From Nonomuraea endophytica (GTDB lineage Bacteria > Actinomycetota > Actinomycetes > Streptosporangiales > Streptosporangiaceae): DNA of 64,000 nt. Location of the stretch: assembly GCF_014203235.1 (NCBI RefSeq), contig NZ_JACHIN010000008.1, positions 1 to 64,000 on the forward strand, in the 5' to 3' direction. Below are positions 15,960 to 25,170 of the stretch, piece by piece (within the stretch, counting starts at the first letter, position 1; each line of letters starts with the position of its first letter). The notes beneath the pieces were generated by a model. The model saw nothing but the letters and a program-made list of their open reading frames with translations, searched no databases and was not told the origin of the DNA. The translations under genes were made by a program, and so were the position numbers.

Positions 15960-18074
15960 TTAACGCAGCAGTCCGGCCGCTCTGGCCCAGCGATACTTCG
16001 CGCCGAGCACGGCCACCGGCTTCTCAGTCGTGTACGGGTAGGCGATGACTCCGTGGTCGAACAGGTACGCGCAGGCCTCCTCCACTTCGGTGTCCCCGGC
16101 CAGGGACGCGACGACGGGCTTGACGTTGCCCTTCTCCCGCTCCTCGGCCACCACGCGGGCGAGGAGTTCGGCGAAGACCATGGGCGGGGTGACGATCGTG
16201 TGCCAGTACCCGAGGACCAGCGCGTGGACGCGCTCGTCGGACAGCCCGAGCCTGACCGTGTTCTCGTAGGTCGACGGGGGTTCCCCGCCGGTGATGTCGA
16301 TGGGGTTGCCCGCGGCTCCGAAGGGCGGGATGTAGGCGCGGAAGGCCTCGTCCAGGTCGGCCGGGATCTCCATCAGCGTGAGCCCGGCGTCCACGCAGGC
16401 GTCGGACAACAGCACGCCGGATCCGCCCGCGCCGGTGATGATGACGACGTTCTCCCCCTGCGGGGCGGGCATCAGCGGCAGCGCCCTGGCGTACTCCAGC
16501 ATGTCGTTGAGCCCGGGGGCGCGCACGACTCCGGCCTGGCGCAGGATGTCGTCGTAGACCTTGTCGTCGCCGGCCAGCGCTCCGGTGTGCGAGCCGGCCG
16601 CCCGCGCGCCCATCGCCGTGCGCCCGGCCTTGAGCACGATGACGGGCTTGTTCTTGACGACCCTGCGCGCGGCGTCGACGAAGCCGCGCCCGTCCTTGAG
16701 GTCCTCCAGGTGCATGGCGACCGCGCGGGTGTTGTCGTCCTGCTCGAAGAAGGTGAGCAGGTCGTCCTCGTCGACGTCGGCCTTGTTGCCGACGCCGACG
16801 ATCGCCGAGACGCCCATCTTGGTGGTACGGCTGAAGCCCAGGATGGCCATGCCGATGCCGCCGCTCTGCGAGGTCAGCGCCACACTGCCCTGCACGTCGT
16901 ACGGCGTGCAGAACGTGGCGCAGAGGTTCTCCGGCGTGTAGTAGTAGCCGTAGATGTTGGGCCCGAGCATCCGCACCCCGTGCCGGCGGGCGATCTCGAC
17001 GATCTCCCGCTGGCCGTCGACGTTGCCGGTCTCGGCGAACCCCGACGGGATCATGATCGCTCCCGCGATCCCCTTCTTGCCCGTCTCCTCCAGCGCGGGG
17101 GCCACGAAGGCGGCGGGGATGGCGAAGACGGCCACGTCCACGTCGTAGGGGACGTCGGCGATGCTCTTGTAGGCGGGCAGCCCCATGATCTCGGTGGCCT
17201 TGGGGTTGATCGGGAAGATCTGGCCCTGGTAGCCGCCGTTGATGAGGTTGCGCATGACCGAGTTGCCGATCTTGCCCTGTTCGGCGGAGGCGCCGATGAC
17301 GGCGATGGCCCTCGGCTTGAAGATGCGGGTCATCTGGGCGAGGATGCGCTCCCTCGGCAGCCGTTCGACCGGCGCGGGCGCGGCGCCGACGAGGATGCGC
17401 ACGTCGGCGGCGACGGCCCCGGAGGCGCTGGCGAAGACGGGGTTGAGGTCGATCTCCACGATCTCGGGGTGCTCGTCGACCAGCCTGCCGACACGCTCGA
17501 TGAGCTGGGCGAGGGCGGCGCGGTCGGCGGGCTCGGCGCCGCGCACCCCACGCAGCACCTCCGCCGCTTTGATGTCGTCGAGCATCGTCAGGGCATCATC
17601 ACCCGAGACGGGGGCCAGGCGGAAGGTCACGTCCTTGAGCACTTCGACCAGGACTCCGCCCAGGCCGAAGGCGACGACCTTGCCGAACGTGGGGTCGGTG
17701 ACGGCACCGACGATGACCTCGTGGCCGCCGCCGACCATCTGCTGGACCTGGATGCCGTCGATCTGGGCGTCGGGGTTGTAGGCGAGCGCGCTGGCGAGGA
17801 TCTTCCGATGGCCCTCGCGGACCTCGTCGGGGGTCTTCAGTCCCACGAGCACGCCGCCGGCATCGGTCTTGTGCAGGATGTCCGGTGAGACGATCTTCAA
17901 GACCACGGGGAAGCCGATTTTTGCTGATATTTCGACTGCTTCCTCGGCGGTGGCGGCCAGGCCCTCGCCCGGGGTGGCGATGCCGTACTCCTCGCAGATC
18001 GTCCTCCCCTCGGGGGCGGTCAGGGCCGTGCGGCCCTCGGCCAGCGCCTTCTCGATGACTTCCCTCGCGGACAT
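15960..18074 (-). CDS. ADP-forming acyl-CoA ligase, fused beta-alpha order
   Basis: A 704-residue protein of the acetate--CoA ligase (ADP-forming) superfamily. Residues 1-235 are an ATP-grasp beta part (FPVVLKIVSPDILHKTDAGG, EIDLNPVF). From about 260 come a CoA-binding domain (AIAVIGASAEQGKIGN) and succinyl-CoA-ligase-like domains with the phosphohistidine loop GSHTGALAGDD. The better-known bacterial fusions run alpha then beta, so the order is reversed here. ATG 18074 shares one base with the frc stop. It would make or use an acyl-CoA (acetyl-, formyl-, oxalyl- or succinyl-CoA) at the cost of ATP. The true acid is unknown. Confidence 0.85.
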   Translation of the reverse strand: MSAREVIEKALAEGRTALTAPEGRTICEEYGIATPGEGLAATAEEAVEISAKIGFPVVLKIVSPDILHKTDAGGVLVGLKTPDEVREGHRKILASALAYNPDAQIDGIQVQQMVGGGHEVIVGAVTDPTFGKVVAFGLGGVLVEVLKDVTFRLAPVSGDDALTMLDDIKAAEVLRGVRGAEPADRAALAQLIERVGRLVDEHPEIVEIDLNPVFASASGAVAADVRILVGAAPAPVERLPRERILAQMTRIFKPRAIAVIGASAEQGKIGNSVMRNLINGGYQGQIFPINPKATEIMGLPAYKSIADVPYDVDVAVFAIPAAFVAPALEETGKKGIAGAIMIPSGFAETGNVDGQREIVEIARRHGVRMLGPNIYGYYYTPENLCATFCTPYDVQGSVALTSQSGGIGMAILGFSRTTKMGVSAIVGVGNKADVDEDDLLTFFEQDDNTRAVAMHLEDLKDGRGFVDAARRVVKNKPVIVLKAGRTAMGARAAGSHTGALAGDDKVYDDILRQAGVVRAPGLNDMLEYARALPLMPAPQGENVVIITGAGGSGVLLSDACVDAGLTLMEIPADLDEAFRAYIPPFGAAGNPIDITGGEPPSTYENTVRLGLSDERVHALVLGYWHTIVTPPMVFAELLARVVAEEREKGNVKPVVASLAGDTEVEEACAYLFDHGVIAYPYTTEKPVAVLGAKYRWARAAGLLR

Positions 18075-19297
18075 CAGATGACTCCGTTCGTCTTCAGTTC
18101 GGCCAGCTCGCCCGCGCTCACGCCGAGCGCACCGTAGATCTCCTGGTTGTGCTCGCCGAGCAGGGGCGGGGTGAGAACGTCCACCGGCGAGTCGGAAAGC
18201 TGCAGCGGACTGCCCACGGTGACGAACTCGCCCCGCTCCGGGTGCTCCACCGCGACGACGATGCCCTCCTCGCGCAGGCTCTCGTCCTCCGCCAGCTCCC
18301 TGGTCGACAGGATCGGGCCGCACGGGACGTTCTCGGCGTTGAGCCGGTCGAGCACCGACCACTTGTCGTGGCGGATGGTCCACTCCTCGATGAGCTGGAA
18401 CATCTTGTCGAGCTTGCCCAGCCGGGCCTCGGGGGTGGCCCACTCGGGGTCGTCGGCCAGCTCGGGGCGGCCGATGATGCCGGAGATCGGCCGCCAGCCG
18501 ACCGGCTGGACGATCACGTAGATGTAGTCGTTGGGCCCGCCGGGCGCGCAGCGCACCGCCCATCCGGGCTGGCCGCCGCCGCTGGCGTTGCCCGAGCGCG
18601 GCACCTCGTCGCCGAAGTTCCTGTTCGGGTACTCGCGCAGCGGCCCGTGCGCCAGGCGCTGCTGGTCACGCAGCTTCACCCGGCACAGATTCAGTACGGC
18701 GTGCTGCATCGCCACCTGCACCCGCTGCCCCCGCCCGGTGCCCTCCCGCTGGTACAGGGCGGCGAGGATGCCCGCGACCACGTGCACGCCGGTGCCCGAG
18801 TCGCCGATCTGCGCGCCCGTGGCCAGCGGCGGCCCCTCCTCGAAGCCCGTGGTGGTCATCGAGCCGCCCATGGCCTGGGCGATCACCTCGTACGCCTTGA
18901 ACTTGGCGTACTTGCCGGCGCCGAAGCCCTTGATCGAGGCGTAGATGAGGCGCGGGTTGAGCTCGCTCAGCCGCTCCCAGGTGAAGCCCATCCGGTCGAC
19001 GGCGCCGGGGCCGAAGTTCTCGACCAGGATGTCGGCGCCCTTCACCAGCTCGGTGAACAGCTCCTTGCCGCGCTCGGACTTCATGTTGAGCGTGATGCTG
19101 CGCTTGTTGCAGTTGAGCATCGTGAAGTAGAGGCTGTCGACGCCGGGTTTGTCGCGCAGCTGCTGACGGGTGATGTCGCCCGTGGGCGCCTCCAGCTTGA
19201 CCACGTCGGCGCCGAGCCAGGCGAGGAGCTGGGTGGCCGAAGGGCCGGACTGGACGTGGGTCATGTCGAGGACGCGGACGCCTTCCAGAGCCTTCAT
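18074..19297 (-). CDS. frc: Formyl-CoA:oxalate CoA-transferase (class III CoA transferase)
   Basis: A 407-residue family III CoA-transferase. It would move CoA from formyl-CoA (or another acyl-CoA) to oxalate, giving oxalyl-CoA and formate. The catalytic Asp is D166 in [12 protein letters not shown], equivalent to Asp169 of Oxalobacter Frc. The glycine-rich active-site loop reads [11 protein letters not shown], close to the GGGG loop of true Frc. It lies 7 bases after oxc in the same operon. Pairing with oxc, OFA transport and formate dehydrogenase supports oxalate as acceptor, though related enzymes use other acids. Confidence 0.88.
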   Translation of the reverse strand: MKALEGVRVLDMTHVQSGPSATQLLAWLGADVVKLEAPTGDITRQQLRDKPGVDSLYFTMLNCNKRSITLNMKSERGKELFTELVKGADILVENFGPGAVDRMGFTWERLSELNPRLIYASIKGFGAGKYAKFKAYEVIAQAMGGSMTTTGFEEGPPLATGAQIGDSGTGVHVVAGILAALYQREGTGRGQRVQVAMQHAVLNLCRVKLRDQQRLAHGPLREYPNRNFGDEVPRSGNASGGGQPGWAVRCAPGGPNDYIYVIVQPVGWRPISGIIGRPELADDPEWATPEARLGKLDKMFQLIEEWTIRHDKWSVLDRLNAENVPCGPILSTRELAEDESLREEGIVVAVEHPERGEFVTVGSPLQLSDSPVDVLTPPLLGEHNQEIYGALGVSAGELAELKTNGVI

Positions 19298-19304
19298 CTG
19301 AGCC

Positions 19305-20969
19305 TCACTTGTACATCGTCTGGTTCATGGTTCCGGGGGCGTAGACCTCGGGGTCGACCCATACGTTGATCAGCGAGGGCTTGCCGGACTCGCGGGCCCT
19401 GCGCAGGGCCGGGGCGATCTCGTCCGGGTCGCGGACCTCCTCGCCGTAACCGCCGAGCAGCTTGGCGAAGTCGCCGTAGCGGATGTCGCCCAGCGTGTTG
19501 CCGACGCGGCCGCGGTCCTCGCCGTACTTGGCGGCCTGGCCGTACCTGATCTGGTTCATCGAGGAGTTGTTGCCGATGACTCCGATGAACGGCAGGTCGA
19601 AGCGGATCATCGTCTCGAAGTCCCAGCCGGTCAGCGAGAAGGCGCCGTCGCCGAACAGGCAGAGCACCTCCTTGTCGCGGCGGGCCTGCTTGGCGGCCAT
19701 CGCGAACGCCATGCCGACGCCGAGGGTGCCCAGCGGGCCCGGGTCCATCCAGTGGCCGGGCGACTTGGGCTGCACCACCTGGCCGGAGAAGGTGACGATG
19801 TCGCCGCCGTCGCCGATGTAGATGGTGTCCTCGGTCAGGAACTCGTTGATCTCGTGGACGAGGCGGTAGGGGTCGATGGGCGAGCTGGTGGACAGCTGCC
19901 TGGGCAGGCGCTTGTCGTAGGACTGGGTCTCGACCGCGCGCAGCTCCTCGATCCACTCCTTGCGCCTGGCGGCGGCGTCGCTGATCCGGCCGCTGGCCGC
20001 CTGGACCGCGGCCGACAGGATGAGCCCGGCGTCGCCGACGATGCCCAGGTCGATGTCGCGGTTCTTGCCGACCGTGCGGTAGTCGAGGTCGATCTGGACC
20101 ACGGTGGCGGTCGGGGACAGGCGCTTGCCGTACCCCATCCTGAAGTCGAACGGCGTGCCGACGATGATGATGAGGTCGGCCTCGGTGAAGGCGTACCTTC
20201 TGGAGAGCTGGAAGTGGTGCGGGTCGCCGGGCGGGAGCGTGCCCCGGCCGGAGCCGTTCATGTAGGCGGGCACGTTCAGGCTTCTGACGAAGTCGATCGC
20301 CGCGTCGGTGGCCCGGCAGGTCCAGACCTGGCTGCCGAGCAGGATGCACGGCTTTTCGGCGTGGGCGAGCATGTCGGCCAGGCGCTCGATCGCCTCCGGG
20401 TCGCCGGCCTGCCGGGTGGATGCCCGGTAGTTCTTGGGGATGCGCGCCTTCTCCAGCGGGATCTTCGCGTCCAGCACGTCGCGCGGGATCTCCAGGAACG
20501 ACGGGCCGGGCGCGCCGTGGTAGCACTCGCGGAAGGCCATCGACACGATGTCGGCGACGCGTTCGGTGCTGGGCACCGTGGCGGCGAACTTCGTGATCGG
20601 CGTCATCATGTCCACGTGCGGCAGGTCCTGGAGTGAGCCCATCTTGTGCTGGCTCAGCGCGCCCTGGCCGCCGATGAGCAGCATCGGGCTCTCCGCGCGG
20701 AAGGCGTTGGCCACGCCGGTGACCGCGTCGGTCGTGCCCGGTCCCGCGGTGACCACCGCGCAGCCCGGTTTGCCGGTGATGCGCGCGTAGCCGTCAGCGG
20801 CGTGCGCGGCCACCTGCTCGTGACGAACGTCGATCACCTCAATGCCCTCATCGACGCAACCGTCGTAGATGTCGATGATGTGCCCGCCGCACAGCGTGTA
20901 GATCACATCCACGCCCTCGGCCTTGAGCGCTTTGGCTACCAGATGACCGCCAGAGATCGTTTCCGACAT
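19305..20969 (-). CDS. oxc: Oxalyl-CoA decarboxylase / 2-hydroxyacyl-CoA lyase family ThDP enzyme
   Basis: A 554-residue thiamine-diphosphate enzyme. It has the catalytic Glu in [16 protein letters not shown] and an intact metal motif [11 protein letters not shown] followed by [16 protein letters not shown]. The C-terminal [16 protein letters not shown] recalls Oxc. Oxc turns oxalyl-CoA into formyl-CoA plus CO2; the sister group splits 2-hydroxyacyl-CoA into formyl-CoA and an aldehyde. The residues decisive in Oxalobacter Oxc (Tyr483 region, C-terminal Ser) are not clearly conserved, so the call rests on frc beside it. ATG 20969 is chosen for the AAGGG site and conserved [15 protein letters not shown]. 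First gene of a six-gene operon. Confidence 0.8.
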   Translation of the reverse strand: MSETISGGHLVAKALKAEGVDVIYTLCGGHIIDIYDGCVDEGIEVIDVRHEQVAAHAADGYARITGKPGCAVVTAGPGTTDAVTGVANAFRAESPMLLIGGQGALSQHKMGSLQDLPHVDMMTPITKFAATVPSTERVADIVSMAFRECYHGAPGPSFLEIPRDVLDAKIPLEKARIPKNYRASTRQAGDPEAIERLADMLAHAEKPCILLGSQVWTCRATDAAIDFVRSLNVPAYMNGSGRGTLPPGDPHHFQLSRRYAFTEADLIIIVGTPFDFRMGYGKRLSPTATVVQIDLDYRTVGKNRDIDLGIVGDAGLILSAAVQAASGRISDAAARRKEWIEELRAVETQSYDKRLPRQLSTSSPIDPYRLVHEINEFLTEDTIYIGDGGDIVTFSGQVVQPKSPGHWMDPGPLGTLGVGMAFAMAAKQARRDKEVLCLFGDGAFSLTGWDFETMIRFDLPFIGVIGNNSSMNQIRYGQAAKYGEDRGRVGNTLGDIRYGDFAKLLGGYGEEVRDPDEIAPALRRARESGKPSLINVWVDPEVYAPGTMNQTMYK

Positions 20970-20998
20970 CGTGCACCCTTCCCGGCGACTGTCTCCCG

Positions 20999-21016
20999 CA
21001 TACTGCATACCGTATG
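20999..21016 (-). promoter_or_regulatory. Operator 4, GntR/FCD-type site upstream of oxc
   Basis: CATAC-T-GCATAC-C-GTATG, with CATACCGTATG (21006-21016) a perfect palindrome around one base. It is 30-47 bases before the oxc start, where it could overlap the -10 region. Confidence 0.8.
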
Positions 21017-21057
21017 ACGCCAATGGTTACTCCCTTGTGAACGGCCTGTCCAGACCT

Positions 21058-22179
21058 CTACGGCAACTCGATCAACTCCACGGGCCCGCCGCACCACCCC
21101 GGCGGCACCGCCGCCAGGGCCTCGGCCAGCGCCGCTCCCCACAACGAGCCCGGCCGGTCGTGCCCCACGGGAACCGCGCCCTTTTCCGCCCGCCGTACCG
21201 GCACCAGGCGGGTGTCGCGCGGATGCGCCCGCACCGGCCCCGCCAGCGCGCTCGTCTCGCCCCGGTACGGCCGGCCGAGCAGCGGGACCAGCAGCGTGAG
21301 CGCCGCCCCGAGCGCGGCGAACGGATTTCCCGGCAGGCCCGCGAGCATGGCCCCCGACGCCAGCCTGGCCAGGATCTGCGGATGCCCGGGACGCACGGCC
21401 ACGCCGTCGACCAGCACCTCCGCGTCCCGCAGCACGGCACGCAGATGGTCGGCCGGGCCCTTCGACGAGGCCCCGCAGACCACGACCACGTCCGCGTCCT
21501 GGCCCGCGAGCGCCTCGCGCAGCGCCCGCTCGCCGTCGGGCAGCCTGACGACGCCGGCCAGGCGGCCGCCCGCCCACTCGACCAGGCCGGGCAGCATCGG
21601 CCCGATGGCGTCGCGCACCCGGCCGGGCCCCGGCAGGCCCGCGAAGACCACCTCGTCACCGGTCACCAGCACCGACACGGCGGGCTTGGGCACCACGCGG
21701 AGCCGGTCGTGCCCCAGCCCCGCGGCCAGTCCCAGCACGGACGGGGTCACCACGGTTCCGGCGCCGAGCACCACGGCGTGCTCGGGGATGTCCTCGCCCC
21801 GGCGCCTGATGTGCCGGCCGCTCTCGGCCGGGCCCTTGACCCAGTGGCCGTCGGCGTCGGCGGCCTCGTAGGGCAGCACAGCGGCGGTGCCCTCGGGCAC
21901 CGGGGCTCCGGTGGCGATCTCGACCGCCTCGCCGCCGGCCAGCGACGGGTACGCCGCTCCCCCGGCCAGCACCCTGCCGACCAGGCGCCAGGGCGGCTGG
22001 CCGCGGACCGCGTAGCCGTCCATGGCCGACACGTCCGCGCCCGGCACCGGGACCAAAGCGCGGAGGGGTTCGGCCAGGCGGCAGCCGTACACCTCGGCGA
22101 GGGGGAGATCGGCTGGTGCGGGCGGGCGGGCATGGGCGGCGGCGAGGGCGCGCGCCCGCTCCCAGGACAGCGTGCTCAT
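21058..22179 (-). CDS. moeA: Molybdopterin molybdenumtransferase MoeA
   Basis: A 373-residue MoeA that inserts molybdate into adenylated molybdopterin. It has the signature SAMDGYAVRG near residue 50, the LVTGDEVV motif near 175 and the GLPGNPFAAL loop near 275, then the C-terminal beta-barrel domain. It is slightly shorter than the usual 400 or so residues. ATG 22179 follows AAGGAG. It is divergent from the reductase gene, with operator 5 between them. The local copy presumably feeds Mo-cofactor to the formate dehydrogenase downstream; no other cofactor gene is nearby. Confidence 0.9.
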   Translation of the reverse strand: MSTLSWERARALAAAHARPPAPADLPLAEVYGCRLAEPLRALVPVPGADVSAMDGYAVRGQPPWRLVGRVLAGGAAYPSLAGGEAVEIATGAPVPEGTAAVLPYEAADADGHWVKGPAESGRHIRRRGEDIPEHAVVLGAGTVVTPSVLGLAAGLGHDRLRVVPKPAVSVLVTGDEVVFAGLPGPGRVRDAIGPMLPGLVEWAGGRLAGVVRLPDGERALREALAGQDADVVVVCGASSKGPADHLRAVLRDAEVLVDGVAVRPGHPQILARLASGAMLAGLPGNPFAALGAALTLLVPLLGRPYRGETSALAGPVRAHPRDTRLVPVRRAEKGAVPVGHDRPGSLWGAALAEALAAVPPGWCGGPVELIELP

Positions 22180-22205
22180 GGGCGGCTCCTTGACCGGCAT
22201 TTTTC

Positions 22206-22223
22206 CATACTGTATACCGAATG
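22206..22223. promoter_or_regulatory. Operator 5, GntR/FCD-type site between moeA and the reductase gene
   Basis: CATAC-T-GTATAC-C-GAATG, the closest match to the consensus. It lies 27-44 bases before moeA and 30-47 before the reductase start, so one site could serve both directions. Confidence 0.8.
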
Positions 22224-22252
22224 CAGATTCCGACGCGAGAACGGAGCGCAGC

Positions 22253-23230
22253 ATGAAAGTCGCTGTTCTTGGCGCCGGCGCCATCGGCGCATACGTGGGA
22301 GCCGCCCTGCACAGGGCGGGAGTCGAGGTGCATCTGATCGCGAGAGGCGAGCACCTTGCGGCCATCCGCCGCGAGGGAGTACGGGTGCTCAGCCCCCGGG
22401 GCGATTTCGTCGCCCACCCCCATGCCACCGACGATCCGACCCACGTCGGCCAGGTGGACCACGTCTTCCTGGGCCTCAAGGCGAACAGCTACGCCGCCGC
22501 GGGCCCCATGATCAAGCCGTTGCTGCACGAGGCCACGAGCATCATCGCCGCGCAGAACGGCATCCCGTGGTGGTACTTCCACGGGCTCAACAGCCCCTAC
22601 CAGGGCTACCGCATCGAGAGCGTCGATCCGGACGGAGCCGTCACCGCGGCACTGCCGCTGGAGCGCGCGATCGGCTGCGTCGTCTACGCCGCCACCGAGA
22701 TCGAGGCGCCGGGCGTCATCCGGCACCTCGAGGGAACCCGATTTTCCATCGGCGAACCGAGCGGGCAGCTGAGCGCCCGGTGCGCCGCCTTCAGCCGGGC
22801 CGCGGTCGAGGGCGGGCTCAAGTGCCCGGTCGAGGCCGACGTCCGGCGCGATGTGTGGATCAAGCTCATGGGCAACATCGCCTTCAACCCGATCAGCGCC
22901 CTGGCCCGCGCCACCATGGCCGGGATCGCCCGCCACCAGGGCACCCGCGAGCTGGTCATGGCCATGATGCGGGAGACGGTCGAGGTGGCGGGAAGGGTCG
23001 GGTGCGATCCGGGTGTGTCGATCGAACGGCGGCTGCGCGGCGCCGAGAAGGCGGGCGAACACAAGACCTCCACACTGCAGGACCTGGAGAAGGGCAAGCC
23101 GCTGGAACTGGACGTCCTGCTGGCGGCGGTGGTCGAACTGGCCGACCTGACCGGCGCCGAGGTACCGGTGCTGCGTGCGATCCACGCGGTCAGCGACCTG
23201 CTGAACGAGAACGTTGCTCCTACGGCCTAG
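22253..23230 (+). CDS. Ketopantoate reductase-like enzyme, candidate oxalyl-CoA reductase
   Basis: A 325-residue member of the PanE/ApbA family. The N-terminal Rossmann motif is VLGAGAIGAYVG (residues 5-16). The family residues are K76 (GLKANSY), N102 (AQNG), and K204, N208 and N212 (WIKLMGNIAFNPISAL). A true PanE makes pantoate for CoA. Here it sits between moeA and formate dehydrogenase under the shared operator, and Methylobacterium extorquens uses a PanE-like protein (PanE2) to reduce oxalyl-CoA to glyoxylate. That role is therefore the best inference and would supply the carboligase-like enzyme. NADPH versus NADH is not decided. Confidence 0.75.
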   Translation: MKVAVLGAGAIGAYVGAALHRAGVEVHLIARGEHLAAIRREGVRVLSPRGDFVAHPHATDDPTHVGQVDHVFLGLKANSYAAAGPMIKPLLHEATSIIAAQNGIPWWYFHGLNSPYQGYRIESVDPDGAVTAALPLERAIGCVVYAATEIEAPGVIRHLEGTRFSIGEPSGQLSARCAAFSRAAVEGGLKCPVEADVRRDVWIKLMGNIAFNPISALARATMAGIARHQGTRELVMAMMRETVEVAGRVGCDPGVSIERRLRGAEKAGEHKTSTLQDLEKGKPLELDVLLAAVVELADLTGAEVPVLRAIHAVSDLLNENVAPTA

Positions 23231-23235
23231 CCAGG

Positions 23236-23260
23236 CATACCGTAGGCTGTATACAGAATG
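23236..23260 (+). promoter_or_regulatory. Operator 6, GntR/FCD-type site upstream of the formate dehydrogenase operon
   Basis: Two overlapping matches: CATAC-C-GTAGGC-T-GTATA (23236-23253) and TAGGC-T-GTATAC-A-GAATG (23243-23260). It includes the perfect palindrome CTGTATACAG (23247-23256). It ends 8 bases before ATG 23269, so it overlaps the leader. Confidence 0.75.
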
Positions 23261-23268
23261 GAGGGATC

Positions 23269-25170
23269 ATGAGCTACGACCGCCTGACCCATCCACTGGT
23301 GCGCGAGGACGGCGTGCTGCGCGAGGCGACTTGGGACGAGGCGCTCGACCGCGCCGCCGAGGGCTTCAGGCGCGCCGTTGAGCGGCACGGCCCCGACACC
23401 TTCGCGATGTTGTCGTGCGCCCGCTCCACCAACGAGATGAACTACATCGGCCAGAAATTCACCCGTGTGGTCATGGGCACCAACAATGTGGACTCCTGCA
23501 ACCGCACCTGCCACGCACCCAGCGTGGCGGGGTTGTCGGCGGTGTTCGGCAGCGGTGGCGGCACCTCCTCCTACCAGGAGGTCGAGGACACCGACGTGAT
23601 CGTGATGTGGGGCTCGGCCGCCAGGAACGCCCACCCCATCTTCTTCCACCACGTGCTCAAGGGCATCCACAAGGGCGCCCGCATGTTCGCCGTCGACCCC
23701 CGGCGCACCGGCACCGCGCAGTGGGCCGACCGCTGGCTCGGCCTGAACGTCGGCACCGACATCCCCCTCGCCCACGCCGTGGCCCGCGAGATCATCCACG
23801 CCGGTCTGCACAACAAGGCGTTCATCGAGCGGGCGACGGCGGGCTTCGAGGAGTTCGCCGCCTCGGTCGAGCCGTGGACGCTCACCGCCGCCGAGCAGGT
23901 GACCGGCGTACCGGCCGAGGCGATCAAGGAGCTGGCCCACGCCTACGCCCGCGCCGACCGCGCGCAGCTGTGCTGGACGCTCGGCATCACCGAGCACCAC
24001 AACGCCACCGACAACGTGCGCGCGCTGATCAACCTCTCGCTGCTCACCGGCCACGTCGGCCGCTACGGCTCCGGCTTGTCACCCCTGCGCGGCCAGAACA
24101 ACGTGCAGGGCGGCGGCGACATGGGCGCCATCCCCAACCGCCTGCCGGGTTTCCAGGACATCCTGGATCCGACGGTACGGCGGCGCTTCGAGTCAGCCTG
24201 GAACATCGGGATTCAGCCGAAATATGGTCTTAATCTCACCCAGATGCTGGAGGCGATGGCCGAGGGCGAGGTCACCACCTGCTACCTCATCGGCGAGAAC
24301 CCCGTCCAGTCCGAGGCCGACTCGCTCGCCTGCGTCAAGCGCCTGTCCATGCTCGACCACCTGGTCGTCCAGGACATCTTCCTCACCAAGACCGCCCAGA
24401 TGGCCGACGTCGTCCTGCCCGCCAGCGCCGCCTGGTGTGAGAGCGACGGCACCTTCACCAACAGCGAGCGCCGCGTCCAGCGTGTCCGCAAGGCGCTCGA
24501 CCCGCCGGGCGAGGCCCGCGACGACATCTGGATCATGTGCGAGCTGGCCCGCAGGCTCGGCCACGACTGGCACTACGACGGCGCCGAAGAGGTCTGGAAC
24601 GAACTGCGCGCCCTCTCCCCCGCCCACGCCGGAATGACCTACCAGCGGCTGGCCGACCTGCAGGGCATCCAGTGGCCCTGCCCGTCCGAGGACTCCGTCG
24701 AACCGCCCTACCTGCACGGGCGGCTCTGGGAGAGCGACCCGGTCAAGCGCGGCACACCGGCGCCCTTCGCCGTGCTGCGTCATTCGCCGCCGGTGGACCT
24801 GCTCGACGAGGAATACCCGCTCCGGCTCACCACCGGGCGGCGGCTCGACTCCTACAACACCGGCGTCCAGTCCTCCGGGTTCGCCTCGCCGCTGCGCCGC
24901 GGCGAGACCATCGAACTGTGTCCCGAGGACGCCTCGCGGCTCGGGCTCGCCGCCGGGGAGGAGGTGCGGATCACCTCCAGGCGCGGCTCGGTCGTCGCGC
25001 CCGTCTTCATCGATCCCGCGCTGCGCCCCGGACTGGTCTTCATGACGATGCACTTCCCCGACGAGGTCGACACCAACGCCCTCACCATCGAGGCGACCTG
25101 TCCCATCGCGGGGACGGCCGAGTTCAAGGCGGCAGCCGTACGCGTCGAGAAGCTTGTGGCGGTGGGCTGA
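23269..25170 (+). CDS. Formate dehydrogenase, molybdopterin catalytic half (split alpha subunit)
   Basis: A 633-residue protein that binds bis-MGD and oxidises formate to CO2. It begins at DRLTHPLVREDGVLREATWDEALD, which in ordinary FdhA/FdsA comes after the Fe4S4 domain. That domain is absent here and is found at the C-terminus of the protein encoded at 26912-27754. The Mo ligand is Cys81 in NRTCHAP (codon TGC, not selenocysteine), followed by His82. QMADVVLPASAAWCESDGTF and the C-terminal dinucleotide-binding domain (LRLTTGRRLDSYNTG) are standard. First gene of a four-gene overlapping operon. Confidence 0.92.
   Translation: MSYDRLTHPLVREDGVLREATWDEALDRAAEGFRRAVERHGPDTFAMLSCARSTNEMNYIGQKFTRVVMGTNNVDSCNRTCHAPSVAGLSAVFGSGGGTSSYQEVEDTDVIVMWGSAARNAHPIFFHHVLKGIHKGARMFAVDPRRTGTAQWADRWLGLNVGTDIPLAHAVAREIIHAGLHNKAFIERATAGFEEFAASVEPWTLTAAEQVTGVPAEAIKELAHAYARADRAQLCWTLGITEHHNATDNVRALINLSLLTGHVGRYGSGLSPLRGQNNVQGGGDMGAIPNRLPGFQDILDPTVRRRFESAWNIGIQPKYGLNLTQMLEAMAEGEVTTCYLIGENPVQSEADSLACVKRLSMLDHLVVQDIFLTKTAQMADVVLPASAAWCESDGTFTNSERRVQRVRKALDPPGEARDDIWIMCELARRLGHDWHYDGAEEVWNELRALSPAHAGMTYQRLADLQGIQWPCPSEDSVEPPYLHGRLWESDPVKRGTPAPFAVLRHSPPVDLLDEEYPLRLTTGRRLDSYNTGVQSSGFASPLRRGETIELCPEDASRLGLAAGEEVRITSRRGSVVAPVFIDPALRPGLVFMTMHFPDEVDTNALTIEATCPIAGTAEFKAAAVRVEKLVAVG

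Noticed and set aside
23509-23514. Selenocysteine at the formate dehydrogenase active site
   Set aside because: The codon is TGC, so the Mo ligand is an ordinary cysteine.
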